A DNA stretch of 64,000 nt, taken from assembly GCA_045837725.1 (NCBI GenBank), contig JBEWZL010000232.1, positions 434,001 to 498,000 on the forward strand, read 5' to 3'. The notes under the pieces were generated by a model that saw only the letters and a list, made by a program, of their open reading frames with translations, was not told where the DNA came from and made no database searches. The position numbers and the translations under genes were made by a program. Shown here piece after piece: positions 50,005-61,872 of this stretch. Source of the DNA: Vermamoeba vermiformis. Its lineage: Eukaryota > Tubulinea > Echinamoebida. The stretch's first letter is position 1. Each line of letters starts with the position of its first letter.

Positions 50005-50767
50005 ATGAAATTTCTTGCCTTCGCTGTCTTTGTTTCAACTCTTTGGTGGATCCAAGCCGTCTATGCTGAAGATTGTTCGCAAGCCATCGTAGCTCCTGAT
50101 GGCAGCAAGTACGACTTGTCTGGAATTGGATGGAGGTAAAATTTAAAACGAATCCGGAAATACGAGTTAGATTAGATCTGATACTTTAATTCATTTAGAG
50201 CTCAGACGTATGAACTAGCTGCACCTGATTATACGTACTCATATAATATCAGCATTTGCAATCCTCTCCCCGATCCCTGCAGCAATCAGCAGTGCGCCAG
50301 CTCATCGACCGCTGGTAAGACAACATTATTGTAGTAATTGATTACTATTATTTAACGTTTATATAGCAATCTGCCAGTATTGGGGCAGCACAATTAATCA
50401 GGAAAAATGTTTCGGAAAAGCTGCCACGCGTACTATTGTTGGATTGAGTAAGCTTTAATATATATTAAAATGACCTAGTAGATATTATATATAATAGTAT
50501 TAACTCGTTTTCTTTAGATAAGGGCGCTGGTGTCCAGATCACATTCACTAACGGCGACATCTGCGGATCTTGCAACCCTATTCAGCCAAGAAAGTCAACA
50601 GTTACTTTGCTATGCAATTCATCACGTAAGTTAGATTATAATATCAATTTACGTTAACTTACTCGGTTTTAGTGAGAGATCGCACTCAGATCTACTGGGA
50701 CGTTGCCGATGTTCCTCAACCCAACGGACCCGCTGTCGCCAACTTCATCGGCTCTTTCGTTTGCTAA
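50005..50767 (+). CDS. Small secreted MRH (mannose-6-phosphate receptor homology) domain protein
   Basis: Five short exons. ATG 50005 begins a signal peptide (MKFLAFAVFVSTLWWIQAVY). The mature part is one MRH-like domain: CSQAIVAPDGSKYDLSGIGW, YTYSYNISICNPLPDPC, AICQYWGS, GAGVQITFTNGDICGSC and RKSTVTLLCNSS, ending FIGSFVC. Paired Cys positions, the 'yDLs' start and the late gVxitytnGD-C strand fit the family that includes CI-MPR repeats, OS-9 and glucosidase II beta. No TM or ER-retention signal follows, so it may be secreted or lumenal. Whether the mannose-binding residues (Q, R, E, Y) are all kept is uncertain: a Q is present in ICQYWG and an R in PRKST. Confidence 0.78.
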
Positions 50768-51319
50768 TTAAGCAAGCTTTGTATTGGCAGCATGCCAGTG
50801 TTAGGCATTATTATTCACCATTCATGAAAAAATTTTGACGCATCAATAAATTGCTTATTGTTTGCATCAACTCAATTCTTTTCGTTTGTAAATCATTGGT
50901 TGCAAGCCTCGTAATGGGGCTGAATATTCAATAATTGGCAGAAGAAAAAAAAAGATAATTATCTCGAACTCGGACGGTAACGCCTCCATTTGCTCCTAAA
51001 CAACATTAATTAAGTGTTTTATGCCTGTAATTAATTTTCCAAATTTTTAGGAGATAAAATAAAGATTTCAAATTTGGATGGAACGGATTTGTACCTCGCA
51101 ACCTATGTGTTACTTGTGCAGCCGTTCTGTAATACGTCAATTTTATAATTTGATATGAAGGGGTAAAGTGTGGTGTTTACGTACATTCTTGATAATTCAC
51201 GAAAGATTTTTTGTTTTCCGCATCCGCTCTTTTCCAATAACGTAATTAATTGGAAAACTACACATTATACTATCGGTGGTCTTTTATTGGACCCTATTTC
51301 TTGACGGACGTGCAATACA
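50768..51319. other. Intergenic, no gene seen
   Basis: AT-rich 552-bp spacer before the PX-C2-PDAT gene. No ORF of note, RNA gene or repeat is recognised; it must hold that gene's promoter. Confidence 0.6.
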
Positions 51320-54300
51320 ATGCTGGCTCGACCCGAAGTCTCTGTCGTGAAAGCGATCAACTCCAAAATTGATGGACAGCACACCGTAATATTTTTAATA
51401 ATATTTATGTAATTAATATAGTATAACCAACCATAATATATGAAGGTTTTCAAGATTCGAGTCCAGAGAACTGAAGATCCCGCACTCGCTTTTCATGTCA
51501 ACCGTGGATCACGCCAATTTGACGAGCTGAGGAATGAAGTAATTATTAAATAATTATTTTCAGACGTAGTTGAGGGTAATTAATCAATTGCATCCTTTCA
51601 TAGCTCTTAAAAACATACAAACAACTTAACAACGCCCCGTACCCGAAAAAATCAATATTTGGAGTCAGTAGAGATGAAGTAAGAATATATAAGCTTCATA
51701 TTTTGCATATTAATAGTTAATACTTATTTAGAAATCTCAAAATAAGCGAAGAGAAATTTTGGATGCGTTTTTAAAAGCTTGCGTTAGCCATGATGACGTG
51801 CTGAAGAATTTATCGTTAATTAAATTTTTGCAATTATCCGATGCTAAGCCAGTTCTGCGAATATCAAGTACGTAATCAAAATTTCGCGAATAATTATCAG
51901 ACCGTATCTAATTGTTTTACGCAGTTCTCGAAGCCAGGCATTTACTCGAATACATTTCCGGTATTATAGATTATGTTTGCTATTATTTGGCAACTATTAT
52001 AATTATTTATTTAGACGGAGTTTTACAACCGTATTGGCAAATTGCGTTTTGCACCGACAAAGAATTTTCAAAGCCTTTGCCACAAACAATATTAAGCGAG
52101 ACTTTAACGGTGCCTTATCAACCGACATTAGCATGGACTAATGAAGTTTACGAAATGTAAGATTTGTTTGCATCCAAAAAATCGGATCTTGCTTTAAAAT
52201 TTGTTTCTAACGAGCAATAATTAGGGTGCTTCCAGATGTCGATGTATATGGAGTTAGATTGAATTTATACAACGCTAAAACAGACACTGTTAAAGTAAGT
52301 TTTTGGTGCATCCGTTTTAATTAACTAAAATTTCCTTATTAGGCGAGTGTACGAATACCATTTAATACTATCCCGATAAATCAGCCAACCACGCATCGAT
52401 TTCCATTAATTCCAGTCACTCCTGGTGCTCATAATATTTACGGCGATATTCAGTTGACACTGACAGTTCAAAATGTCAATTCGAGTGTCAGATCCACAAT
52501 TCCAGTATTTGAATTAAGCGAAGGACTCAAAAATATCAAATTATTGCAACAAAAACATCGCGAATATTTATTATTGGAGAAAAAAGAAACTTGCCCTGGT
52601 GGATCTCTTCACGTCACGTAGGTTACATTTTACCTTTCTATTTCCATATTAGGCTAATAATTTTTGCAAAGATTGAATTACACGCCTCCGTTGGGCACTT
52701 GGGAAAGTTCATTTTTTGTACGCGTGATTGAAGCCCGGAATTTAACTGGAAATAATATTTGTCCCTAGTAAGTCCCTAACAGTACCAGCCACTATAATAA
52801 TAAGAAATTTAAAATAATATTCGAATAACTCACATAATTGCTAAAACTAATATCAACCCCCTAACGAAGATCGGATCAACTGGATCTGGTTTTGGTTTTT
52901 GTTTTGATCGTGATGAAATTAGAATTAATTTTCTTGGAATTACCAGTATTACTGTCACGTGGCTCAACGAATCAAAATCAACGCTATTGGCAGTAGGTCA
53001 AAACCCGATCTACAACCAAACTTTTCAGTTCGCGTTGAAATCAGAAGAAGTTGTCAATTCAGTCGGCATGCTACGATTCGCTGTATGGCACTTATATGAA
53101 GGTATGCAAATATCATTTATCAAATCTTATGCATTTCTAACATTTCCTAATTAGGCAATAAGTACCTGTTGTCCACGTCAGATATTGCCCTGGAAGATGT
53201 TTTGCCGTTAATTACAGCACCGCATTTGCCCGTAGAATCGGAGATTTGGGCTCCGTTATTTTATCCGCCAGCACCCGTGGTCGATTTGCTGAGTCAAAGC
53301 AAATGCGCGAAATTGATGCGAGAGCAAGGGTTTCACCCGAAATTTCCGATCGTCTTAATACCTGGTAAGCCGGTCACGTGGTAGACTTTGTTAAGGTTGC
53401 CTAATATAGTATAAAGGTCTTGCTAGTTCCGCGCTGGAAGTTGTGGAGGGCAAAAAAGATTGGATCGGAAGTCGGGTCTGGCTTTCACTGAACAAACTAA
53501 CAAAAACACGTGTCTCTTTACTGTGGAAAAAATTCACCGGAAATCTCAACTGTAAGACTTCTAAATATAGCATTTTATTAACGATGGAAATTTCTAATTT
53601 TGGTGATAGCTTTTGGCGATACAATTTCGAACGTGTTTTTTTCTAAACAAGATCGAGAAGAAGGCGTTGATAAAACTCAAGTGGTACGTCAATAATATTA
53701 ATATCATATGTATATAACACTAATTAATTATAATAATAGAACAATTGGATCGAGCACATGTCATTGGCCGATGATTGCAAGTCAGATCCGCCAGGTAAGA
53801 TTAAACGCAAAAATAATTACAATTTGCGTCAATATTTATATTCAATTTTTCCAGGAATGAAAGTGCGCATTGTTTCTGGCACTGCGGGAGTCACGTATTT
53901 AGAAGCAGATTCAATGCTCGGCAAAAAATACACCTACGTACGTTGTCTAATTACTATAATTTATTTATACTCAGTATATTAATGTTATTTATCTATAGGT
54001 GTGTGGACCTCTAATTAAGAATTTGTTAGAGTTTGGATACGTCGAGAACGAAAATTTATTTGCGTTTCCGGTACGAATTCTATTTATCAAATGTTATTGG
54101 TAGACAAGAGCCATGCATAATAATTCGTTATTATGAGTTAGACATTATATTTTTTTTGAGTCTGGATCTAATCATTTTTGTTAGTACGATTGGCGATTGC
54201 CGTACGCGCATTTAGAAGCACGTGATGGATTTTTATCCATGCTGAAGAAAAACATCGAAGAAATTGTGCAAAGACAACGACTGCCCGTAGTGTTGTTCGG

Positions 54301-55905
54301 ACATTCCATGGGCTGTCGCGTCATTCACTACTTTTTGAACTGGATCAGGAACTCTGTTGGACAAAAATGGATCGACGATCACGTGCAAACGTTCTTGGCC
54401 GCCGGCGTAAGTTCAATTATGGATTAATTTTCTGCTTTACCAAATTAGGAAATTCTAACGGACGTCATATGTTAGGCTCCTTGGCTTGGTGCGCCGAAAA
54501 TTCTTCGAGGAACAGTACGTATTATTCATTATTAACTTTCCCTATCTTTGCAAAGATTCATAATATTTAATTAATTTCCTAATTTAGATATCTGGAGAAT
54601 TAATGGGAATGGATCCGTTTTTGACACAAGGACAAGCGATTAGATTAGGCCGTAGTTTTGGTATATTTATGACACGACATTAATATTAATATAATACTAA
54701 TAGCTTAATTATATAATAGGAAGTAGTCCAAGTTTGTTCCCGATAGATCCGCGACTGTTTTTCTACGAGGACTCTAAGAACTTTATTTATCTGCGTGGTG
54801 AAGTCGCACAAAATCAAAACGCATTATTTATTACTGACAAGGGCGCCTATAATCCAATTGACCAAATGCAAATGCTGAATTTGGCCGGTGCTGTCGTAAG
54901 TAGCTTCGAACTTCGGAGCAGATCCGATGATTTTTCTAATCGTGAAATTTCAGAACCAAGCGCAGTTATTGCAAGAATACTTAAAGGACCCTGCTTTTGG
55001 CGAGAATACTGAACTAGGTGTTAAACATATGATGCTCGAGCCACCACCCGTCAAAAACCTAGTTGCCATTTATGGTAAGTTGTCGGATCTACAGCCGCAC
55101 GCAACGTTTCTTAACCGAATTGAATGAACTAGGTGTTGATTTGCCAACTGAACTACTGTATTTTTATGTATATAACGCACGCAAAAAGAGATTCGAGCCG
55201 TGTCAAAGTTTCAACGGATTCATTCCAGATCTCAACGTCAAAATCAAAGAAGTACGTGCACTACAATACAATCTATTCTCAAATATACTAAACATATATA
55301 GGGAATTGGTTATGAAACTTGCGAAACTATTCAACGATGCACACAGTATTTAACGGGCTACATGATGACGAGATCCGGTACGTTCAATTAAAATTTAAAT
55401 TAATTTTTAATAACAAAATATTATTATAGGCGATGGAACCGTGCCTTATGCATCACTATCATATTGTTATCATTGGCGAAATAAGATTGAAAATTTGAAA
55501 GTCATTGAACTGAACCAAGCCGAACATCGAGACACGATCAGCACGACGAGATTTTTCGAGATTTTGATCGGAATTGTCGGCGAAAGACCGTTGAAAAATC
55601 TTACCGTGTCACTGTCAGGCTTGTCTGGCGCATTTGGACAGGTCGCGTTTGGATCAAACCCTAACCCTAATGAAATTCCAAAAATGAACCCGAACTCCAA
55701 TAACGAATTGAATATTAATTATGTTGATAATAGCAATAACACCAATATAATGACCAATAGTAATAGTTCAGCACTGGATCCGGGCAATATGACAGAATCG
55801 GTTGATATGGCCTCAAATAGCGAAACCTCCGACATTACAAACAATAACGCCGCTATTAATAATGAAGTTAAGAATATTAATGATGCGGTCCAAACATTGA
55901 AATAA
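51320..55905 (+). CDS. PX-C2-C2-LCAT/PDAT acyltransferase fusion
   Basis: ATG 51320 leads straight into a PX domain (MLARPEVSVVKAINSK, VFKIRVQRTEDPALAFHVNR, RQFDELRNE, NAPYPKKSIFG, RREILDAFLKACVSHDDVL). A C2-like domain follows (VLRISILEARHLLEY ... VRLNLYNAKTD, about 51850-52560), then a second C2 (SFFVRVIEARNLTGNNICPY, NPIYNQTFQFALKSE, about 52700-53230). The C-terminal half is an LCAT/PDAT-type alpha/beta hydrolase: FPIVLIPG, FAFPYDWRLPYAHLEARDG (about 54060-54220), nucleophile elbow VVLFGHSMGCRVIHYF (about 54290), an Asp in SGDGTVPYAS (about 55430) and a His in NQAEHRDT (about 55520). A Ser-Asp-His triad is thus present. An Asn/Ser-rich tail ends the protein. PDAT moves acyl chains from phospholipid to diacylglycerol. 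No TM anchor or signal peptide is seen, so PX and C2 would supply membrane targeting from the cytosol. Confidence 0.88.
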
Positions 55906-55938
55906 ATAACAGCGAGTTAAATAAAAATTGCAGAAATT

Positions 55939-57557
55939 TTATTTTCCGAGCAAAATCAGCTCATATAATCTCGGCATTTTCTTTTTTAATTCTTTTGCGT
56001 CCAATTGGACACATTTTCTGTCAATTCCTCGAAGAATAAGAACTTGTAAAGATGTCAAAAGTGTCAAATTCATGTTAACGTCTGTCATGCTCGAATCAAA
56101 GACGGACAATTGCGTCAAATGATTCAAATTAGTAAGGCGCCCTATTATACTTTCATTATGAAGCGTTGAATTGAATACCGACAGCCGCTCTAATGTCGTG
56201 ATTGTTGAAATTCGTTAATGAATTCGTTGTCGATGTGGCCAAGCTCCAAATTTTTTAGAGGTAAATTCTGAATGCCGCTGAAATCTACAAACTTGGTTGC
56301 TGTACCATTAAGAGTGAACTGTTCTAAAGCACTGAATTTTCCTAGCTGAAACAGTCTAGTTGAATTCGCTCGCCAGTGAAGCACTAGATGTAATGTTCGC
56401 AGCGTTGTCAATCGTTCAATGGCTTCAAACATATTTTCATCAGCACCAAGCATTCTTAAATGTGTCAAATTTGATAAGAGTGCTAGATCCGGCAACATTT
56501 CACAAGAATAGTTACTGACGTTGAGAACTAATGACTGCAAATTGACAAATTTGGTAATGTAAACGAACGCATATTGAGCTTTGTATTCTAGCGCCGTTAA
56601 TTTGGTTGAAGAAATATAGGCCAAACAGGCGGAATAATCTCGATCGTCGGCAATATTCAAGTTGAGACTTTCCAAATTTGTTAATGCTGTCAAGAACTGA
56701 AAATCTGTCGCTTTGCACGTTGGCCATTCAACTAACAATCTTCGTAGATTGGTCAATGCTGAAAATTCCGAGAAATCAATTGTATTGCAGTAACCTTCCA
56801 ATGACCGCAACTTTGGTAGATTTGACAAACCACGAATGTCTGCCACGTCAAAAAACATCGTTTCCAAATTAGGCAAGTACGGAATATTGAAAGAGCGTGC
56901 ACTTTGTAGAATCAAGTCGGCAAGGTTTGGAAAATGGGTCAAATCTGCTTCGTTGAAGGCTGGTCTCTCGCTAATACCAATTGCCATACTACGTATATGC
57001 TTCGTATGAGGTAATATAAGTGACATATTTTGAGTCGAGCCTTCATTTTCATCTTCTGGAACGCTCCACGTAACGGATTCAAGTTTTGAAAACCGAGCGA
57101 GATCGAGTTCCTGCGCGTCACCAATGCTTTCCAGAAAGAGGTCTCGGAGGTTTGTGAGATGCCTACGAATTCTATTGTTTCTAGTGATGCTAACATCCAT
57201 TTCTTGCAGATTTGTCAAGTTTGTTAATGGATCGAGTACCGAATCAGGATCCTGATTATAGTTTCTTATTGTGTTAAATATGATTTTTGTTAATTGCGTT
57301 AATTTTCCAATATCCTCGTAATCTTTTGCTGACAATGTACATTTTGATTTTTCAAAAACAACGCTGAGCGGGTGATTGTATTTTGCGAGTCTTTGAACGA
57401 GCTGTGGAATTCGTTCTTCCGTTGTAAAATTAAATATAAAATCGCTGTATTGTATTTTGTTGAACCAATCGGTATTTGCAAGCCTCATAATGCGACGGGA
57501 CCTGTCATCCAGAAAAGATACGATTATTCTTCTGATCTCCGTTGGTAATGTCTCCAT
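55939..57557 (-). CDS. F-box/LRR protein, paralog 1, with a frameshift near its C-terminus
   Basis: A single-exon F-box/LRR gene: METLPTEIRRIIVSFLDDRS (F-box) from ATG 57557, then LRR units such as FSALTNLRRLLVEWPT and LALLSNLTHLRMLGAD. The continuous frame stops at 56190 after NEFINEFQQSRH. One base out of frame, the expected continuation ISTITTLERLSVFNSTL ... KKKMPRLYELILLGK runs to 55939, matching paralog 2 (SMITTLQSLTSHKSTL ... KQKLPRLYELTA). This is a one-base deletion around 56203, a recent inactivation of the last repeats, or a sequence error. The truncated form would still keep the F-box and most repeats. The gene ends 33 bp from the PDAT gene, which converges on it. Confidence 0.8.
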
Positions 57558-57902
57558 AGCGCACTATAAAATATAATTCATTCAATATTATTAATAATAT
57601 TCGTTAATTATTATGGTTTAATTGAACAGAATAAGCATCCACTTACGGGTCAAAAAATCCTCTGAATGCTGTTCAACGATCAATACTCATAATGAAATGA
57701 AAATATATCGGTATGTGGTATTGAACTTAAGATAAGAGAAATACTAAATGGTCGACGTCGACAATTGATTTCGATTTGTGATTCGCCTGTCGTGTCAACG
57801 TAGCAGTTATAGCGCCGGTAAAAATTTCATATCTAGCGTTCATTAGGCCTCGAATTTACGTATCAAATCTATTCAGTCTTAAGGAACTCAATGATCATTT
57901 TA
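57558..57902. other. Intergenic between tandem F-box/LRR genes
   Basis: Promoter region of paralog 1 and 3' flank of paralog 2. It contains the small palindrome GTCGACGTCGAC near 57750. Nothing else is recognised. Confidence 0.55.
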
Positions 57903-59507
57903 TTATGCAGTTAACTCGTACAATCTCGGCAATTTCTGTTTCAGCACTTGCTCGTCCAATACTTCTCCATTTTTCCTCGTAAATATAAGCCGCTGCAAAG
58001 ACGTCAACAGTGTCAAGTGTTCGCCTGTTAGATTAGTGTCTTTGAGTATTAAGTATGTCAAATTAGTCATATTTGTGAGGTACTGTATAGAATTATCATT
58101 TGATAGTGTTGATTTGTGAGAAGTGAGTGACTGTAATGTTGTAATCATTGAAATTTTTTCCAAGAATGAGTCGTCAATGCCAGCAACATTTAAAGCCTCA
58201 AGTGACAGATGCTGAATATTATTGAAATCTATCATTTCATTCACCTTCAATGTACTAGGAATTTTAAAGTATAACCTCTTTAAAGCACTTAACTTTCCAA
58301 TTTGCAAAGATATTTTTGAATTGTTGGGGACACTAGTCAGATCCAGCTCCAAACTCTTCATGTTTGTTAACTTTTCTACTGCTAATAATACTTCTGGTTC
58401 AGCACTTTCAATGCACAAATGTGTCAAATGCATTAATTGTTCTACAACTGGCTGGTCACAATTTAAACACTTCAATGACTGCAAATTACCAAATTTGGTA
58501 ATGATATCTGTCTGAACAAAAGGATATTCCAATTCAGTCAATTTCTTTGAAGAAATAAATTCCAAGCCTGTGGACCAATCATGTATCTGATCATCATCCA
58601 GCCACAGACTCAACTTGAAACTTTCCAAATTTGTCAATGCTGTCAAGAACTGCAAATTTTCGATTGCTAACTCATTTTCAGCCCAATTAATATCCAGCAT
58701 TTGTAACTTAGTCAGCGATGCAAGTTCTGTAAAATCAGTTGTGCCATAAAGTTCTAATGATGTCAACTTTTGGAGTTGCGCCAATCCACCAATCCGTTTT
58801 GTATACAAAAATAACACTTCCAAATTAGGCAAGCAAGGTAGATTGAAGGAACAATGGGAACTGTAAAGATGCAGTTGATTGAGACTGTGAAATTTCGTCA
58901 AATTAGTTTCGTCCATTGCTTGCCGTTGGGCCTCGCTGATACTTATAAATAGATAACTGATAGCTGTAGCGTGAGGAGTAATTGATAGAAAATCTTTAGT
59001 CGAAATTTCATAGCCGTCTAAGCCCCAGGTTAAAGATCGAAGTTTTGAAAACCGAGCCAGATCCAAGTTCTGCACTTCATTAATACTGTTTAGGCACACA
59101 TGCTGCAAGTTTTTTAAGTGCTTAACTATGCGTTTGGGCATGTTGTATTCGACTTGTTGCAGATTGGTCAAGTTTGTTAATGGATCGAGCACCGAATCAG
59201 GATCGGATCCGTTTCTAATTGAACCAAACACAAATTTTGTCAGGTGCGTTAATCTTCCAATATCCTCGTAATCTTTTGCTGACAATGTACATTTTGATTT
59301 TTCAAAAACAACGCTGAGCGGGTGATTGTATTTTGCGAGTCTTTGAACGAGCTGTGGAATTCGTTCTTCCGTTGTAAAATTAAAAATAAAATCGCTGTAT
59401 TGTATTTTGTTGAACCAATCGGTATTTGCAAGCCTCATAATGCGACGGGACCTATCATCCAGATAAGCCACTATAATTTTTTTGATTTCGCTAGGAAGGG
59501 TATCCAT
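57903..59507 (-). CDS. F-box/LRR protein, paralog 2, intact
   Basis: A single exon of 534 codons from ATG 59507: MDTLPSEIKKIIVAYLDDRS, the F-box, then about 15 leucine-rich repeats (LTNLESFKLSLWLDD, FGNLQSLKCLNC, LTNMTNLTYLILKDTN) ending PRLYELTA. It is an SCF substrate-receptor candidate with unknown target. It is tandem with paralog 1: their F-box-end coding DNA (57309-57513 and 59259-59463, 205 bp each) differs at only two positions seen, while the repeats downstream are clearly diverged. I kept ATG 59507 rather than non-ATG codons further upstream because the paralog starts at the equivalent position. Confidence 0.85.
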   Translation of the reverse strand: MDTLPSEIKKIIVAYLDDRSRRIMRLANTDWFNKIQYSDFIFNFTTEERIPQLVQRLAKYNHPLSVVFEKSKCTLSAKDYEDIGRLTHLTKFVFGSIRNGSDPDSVLDPLTNLTNLQQVEYNMPKRIVKHLKNLQHVCLNSINEVQNLDLARFSKLRSLTWGLDGYEISTKDFLSITPHATAISYLFISISEAQRQAMDETNLTKFHSLNQLHLYSSHCSFNLPCLPNLEVLFLYTKRIGGLAQLQKLTSLELYGTTDFTELASLTKLQMLDINWAENELAIENLQFLTALTNLESFKLSLWLDDDQIHDWSTGLEFISSKKLTELEYPFVQTDIITKFGNLQSLKCLNCDQPVVEQLMHLTHLCIESAEPEVLLAVEKLTNMKSLELDLTSVPNNSKISLQIGKLSALKRLYFKIPSTLKVNEMIDFNNIQHLSLEALNVAGIDDSFLEKISMITTLQSLTSHKSTLSNDNSIQYLTNMTNLTYLILKDTNLTGEHLTLLTSLQRLIFTRKNGEVLDEQVLKQKLPRLYELTA

Positions 59508-59866
59508 GGCTGTGAAAATACGAATAATTAATATTAATTTATTTGAAAGCACAGCAGGTTTTTTTAATTAATTTTGCTTTTGCGAAACGCAATAAGGCAA
59601 AGTCTCCATGCCGTTATTGGAAAGCAAAAATACGCTAACTTAAGTTATTAAGAAGCCCGCTTGATTGATTCACGTACCTTGCGTGTGGATCTTTGTAGTA
59701 GAGAGGTAGAGATCAAGAAAAAAAGGACTGTTCTTTAGTTTAAATGCTTTTCTTGATTACGAAAACAACAAATGCAACACCCACATTAGGCATTATTCCT
59801 ATGTAGTGTTAAAGCAAGCAAAGAATCAACTCTAAACTGGATTCATCAAGAAGGCTCGCTATCAAA

Positions 59867-61181
59867 ATGTTATCGCAGTATAATTTGCCAATAATCAATC
59901 CTATTACAGTCACCGTTGGTGCAGTAACACTATATGGATTCTACACGATTGCTTCACTCGCCATCCGACGGGCAAACAGATCTTATTACGCTAGGAAAAA
60001 TCGGTAAAAATTAATTATCCCTTGAATTAACTAAATAATGGAATAAATTTCTAATTGCGCTTAATATTTGTTATTTATCAAATTGGCTAACATTTTTTTT
60101 GACTAGCCATCCGAGTTTACCGTTAGTTCCCCAGGAGATCCAAAATATAGTGCTTACTTCAATACTAGAGTCTGAGTCACCGAGCAAATGGACAGAATTA
60201 TTACAGTTGAGTTTAGTGTGCAAGAATTGGAACGGATTCATCAATAATCATCGGATTTGGACTGTACGTCACTCCTACATGAACGAAGATTATGAACGTA
60301 ATTGCTCAGTATTACCGTCAAAAATACGCTCTTTTTGGCTTCGAGACAAAGTCCAATCCGACTTTTATTTGCCAACTATTTTACATCCAACAAAACGCGC
60401 TCAATACGAGCAATACACACCATGGATGAGCCACAATGTATTTAAATATCCAGAGATATTGTTCAACTTTTTAAGATCGATTATCATGGTTCCAGAATGG
60501 ATGTACTTTCTGATCGTTGGTCGGGTGAGAAGCCGAAGAGGATTCGTAAGAAATGAAGATAATGTTAGAAGAATATTATACATGCAAAGAGTATTATTCG
60601 TAAGTACAACTCAGCGCTTAATTTTATGGTTGAAACACGAACTTACGGATTTTTATCAGGTATTCACCACTGCATTTCCTTTTATGGCAATCCTGGTTTC
60701 GGGCTTGAAAACTATGGTTTTGTCGCATTTCATGAACAGCTCCTCGATTTGGTATGCTCCATGGATGACCCCGAGATTGGCCGTTGGATTTCAACTTCGC
60801 TTAATTGCAATTCTTTTCGCGTTTTTGCCGTTCGATTTATCGCTATACTTGCCAGAAGTATGTATTCCGAGAGCATTACTATATTTGGTCATGGCTGCTG
60901 CAAACGGAGGATTGGCACCGTTGGCTGCTACAATAGCAGGGGCGCTTGGCATCAGAAAATTGTTAAACCGAGAAAATATTATTCCATTGCCGTATTGGAT
61001 GCTAGCATTTATCGTCGCGTATCCATTTTCGGCAATAACATCATTGGCCTTGGCTGGCGTAGTCTTCTTTGACATGTCATTGAAAAACTCGATGAAGCCA
61101 CCTCTGCGATCCTACCGCAATGCTAAGTACTGGCTGATTATTGGAGTATTCATCACTGGCACTGTTTTGTTACTATCATAA
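59867..61181 (+). CDS. F-box protein with N- and C-terminal membrane segments
   Basis: Two exons (59867-60004 and 60107-61181). The first encodes a hydrophobic N-terminus (ITVTVGAVTLYGFYTIASLA) followed by basic RRANRSYYARKNR, a signal-anchor. The second begins HPSLPLVPQEIQNIVLTSIL, leading into an F-box (LLQLSLVCKNWNGFINNHRIW). The C-terminal half has about five hydrophobic helices (VFTTAFPFMAILVSGL, LIAILFAFLPFDLSLYL, GGLAPLAATIAGALGI, YWMLAFIVAYPFSAITSLAL, WLIIGVFITGTVLLLS). A membrane-embedded F-box protein could act in ER- or organelle-linked ubiquitylation; that is inference. No LRR or other substrate domain is recognised. Confidence 0.75.
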
Positions 61182-61735
61182 CTCGCTAAGCTTGGACATA
61201 GCTCGATCTTGCTTTGATCCGTTCGATCTCATCCGAATTACTGGTGACTGAGCGAATAGAAAAGGCACAACACTTACTTTATATGCAAAGGTAACACCTT
61301 TTATGGCGATTGGTAATATTAATTAAATTTCCCGTAGAGATGCGCTGGCACGAAGGCAAGGTGGATCCCGATTACGCGGCTGTGGTATGTTGTTTTAATG
61401 TTATTGTAGCACCCTTGGTAAAATAATTATTACCAGCTGTGACTAGTCACGTAATGCGGACTTTATAGTGGTTACTAACCAATCTCCGTGTAATTTCTGT
61501 GCTGAGCTAAAATTTCTGTAAAATCTTCCAGATTATGCCGGTTCATAAGTATTCGGTGAAATCGTCATGCGATTTAATTAGTCCGAGATAACTGCTGGAG
61601 CAAATATTGCCCCTTGCAAATTACGCCAGCACAAAAATACCTGAAATCTCAACGCAAATTCGAATCTGATCCACACAACTTGCGTTTTCGTTAAAAATCG
61701 ATCGAAAATAGCGCACAATAAGCGTACTTTGAAGG
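61182..61735. other. Intergenic, one exon-like segment
   Basis: Mostly featureless. At about 61336-61384 a segment bounded by a CCCGTAG acceptor and a GTATGT donor encodes MRWHEGKVDPDYAAV. With no neighbouring exons it cannot be called a gene. Confidence 0.4.
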
Positions 61736-61742
61736 TATAAAT
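61736..61742 (+). promoter_or_regulatory. TATA box of the 4TM gene
   Basis: GGTATAAATG lies about 135 bp before ATG 61873. A probable 5' UTR intron (61799-61860, GTACGA...TTATTTAG) separates it from the coding start. Confidence 0.6.
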
Positions 61743-61872
61743 GACATTTGAAAACGAACCATTACCTCAGCAATCAAAACAACACAAAACAACTCAAGGT
61801 ACGAAATAATTCGAAATCCTTTAGCGTCATATAACTTTCTAACTCTTTTTTCTTATTTAGAACATACTAAAT

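Noticed and set aside
55650-55675. CCCTAACCCTAA, telomere-like
   Set aside because: Only two units, in frame within the PDAT tail and encoding Asn-Pro repeats; no array is present.
60626-61072. A 148-codon plus-strand ORF overlapping the F-box/TM protein
   Set aside because: Out-of-frame shadow; the F-box frame has a coherent domain and membrane segments.
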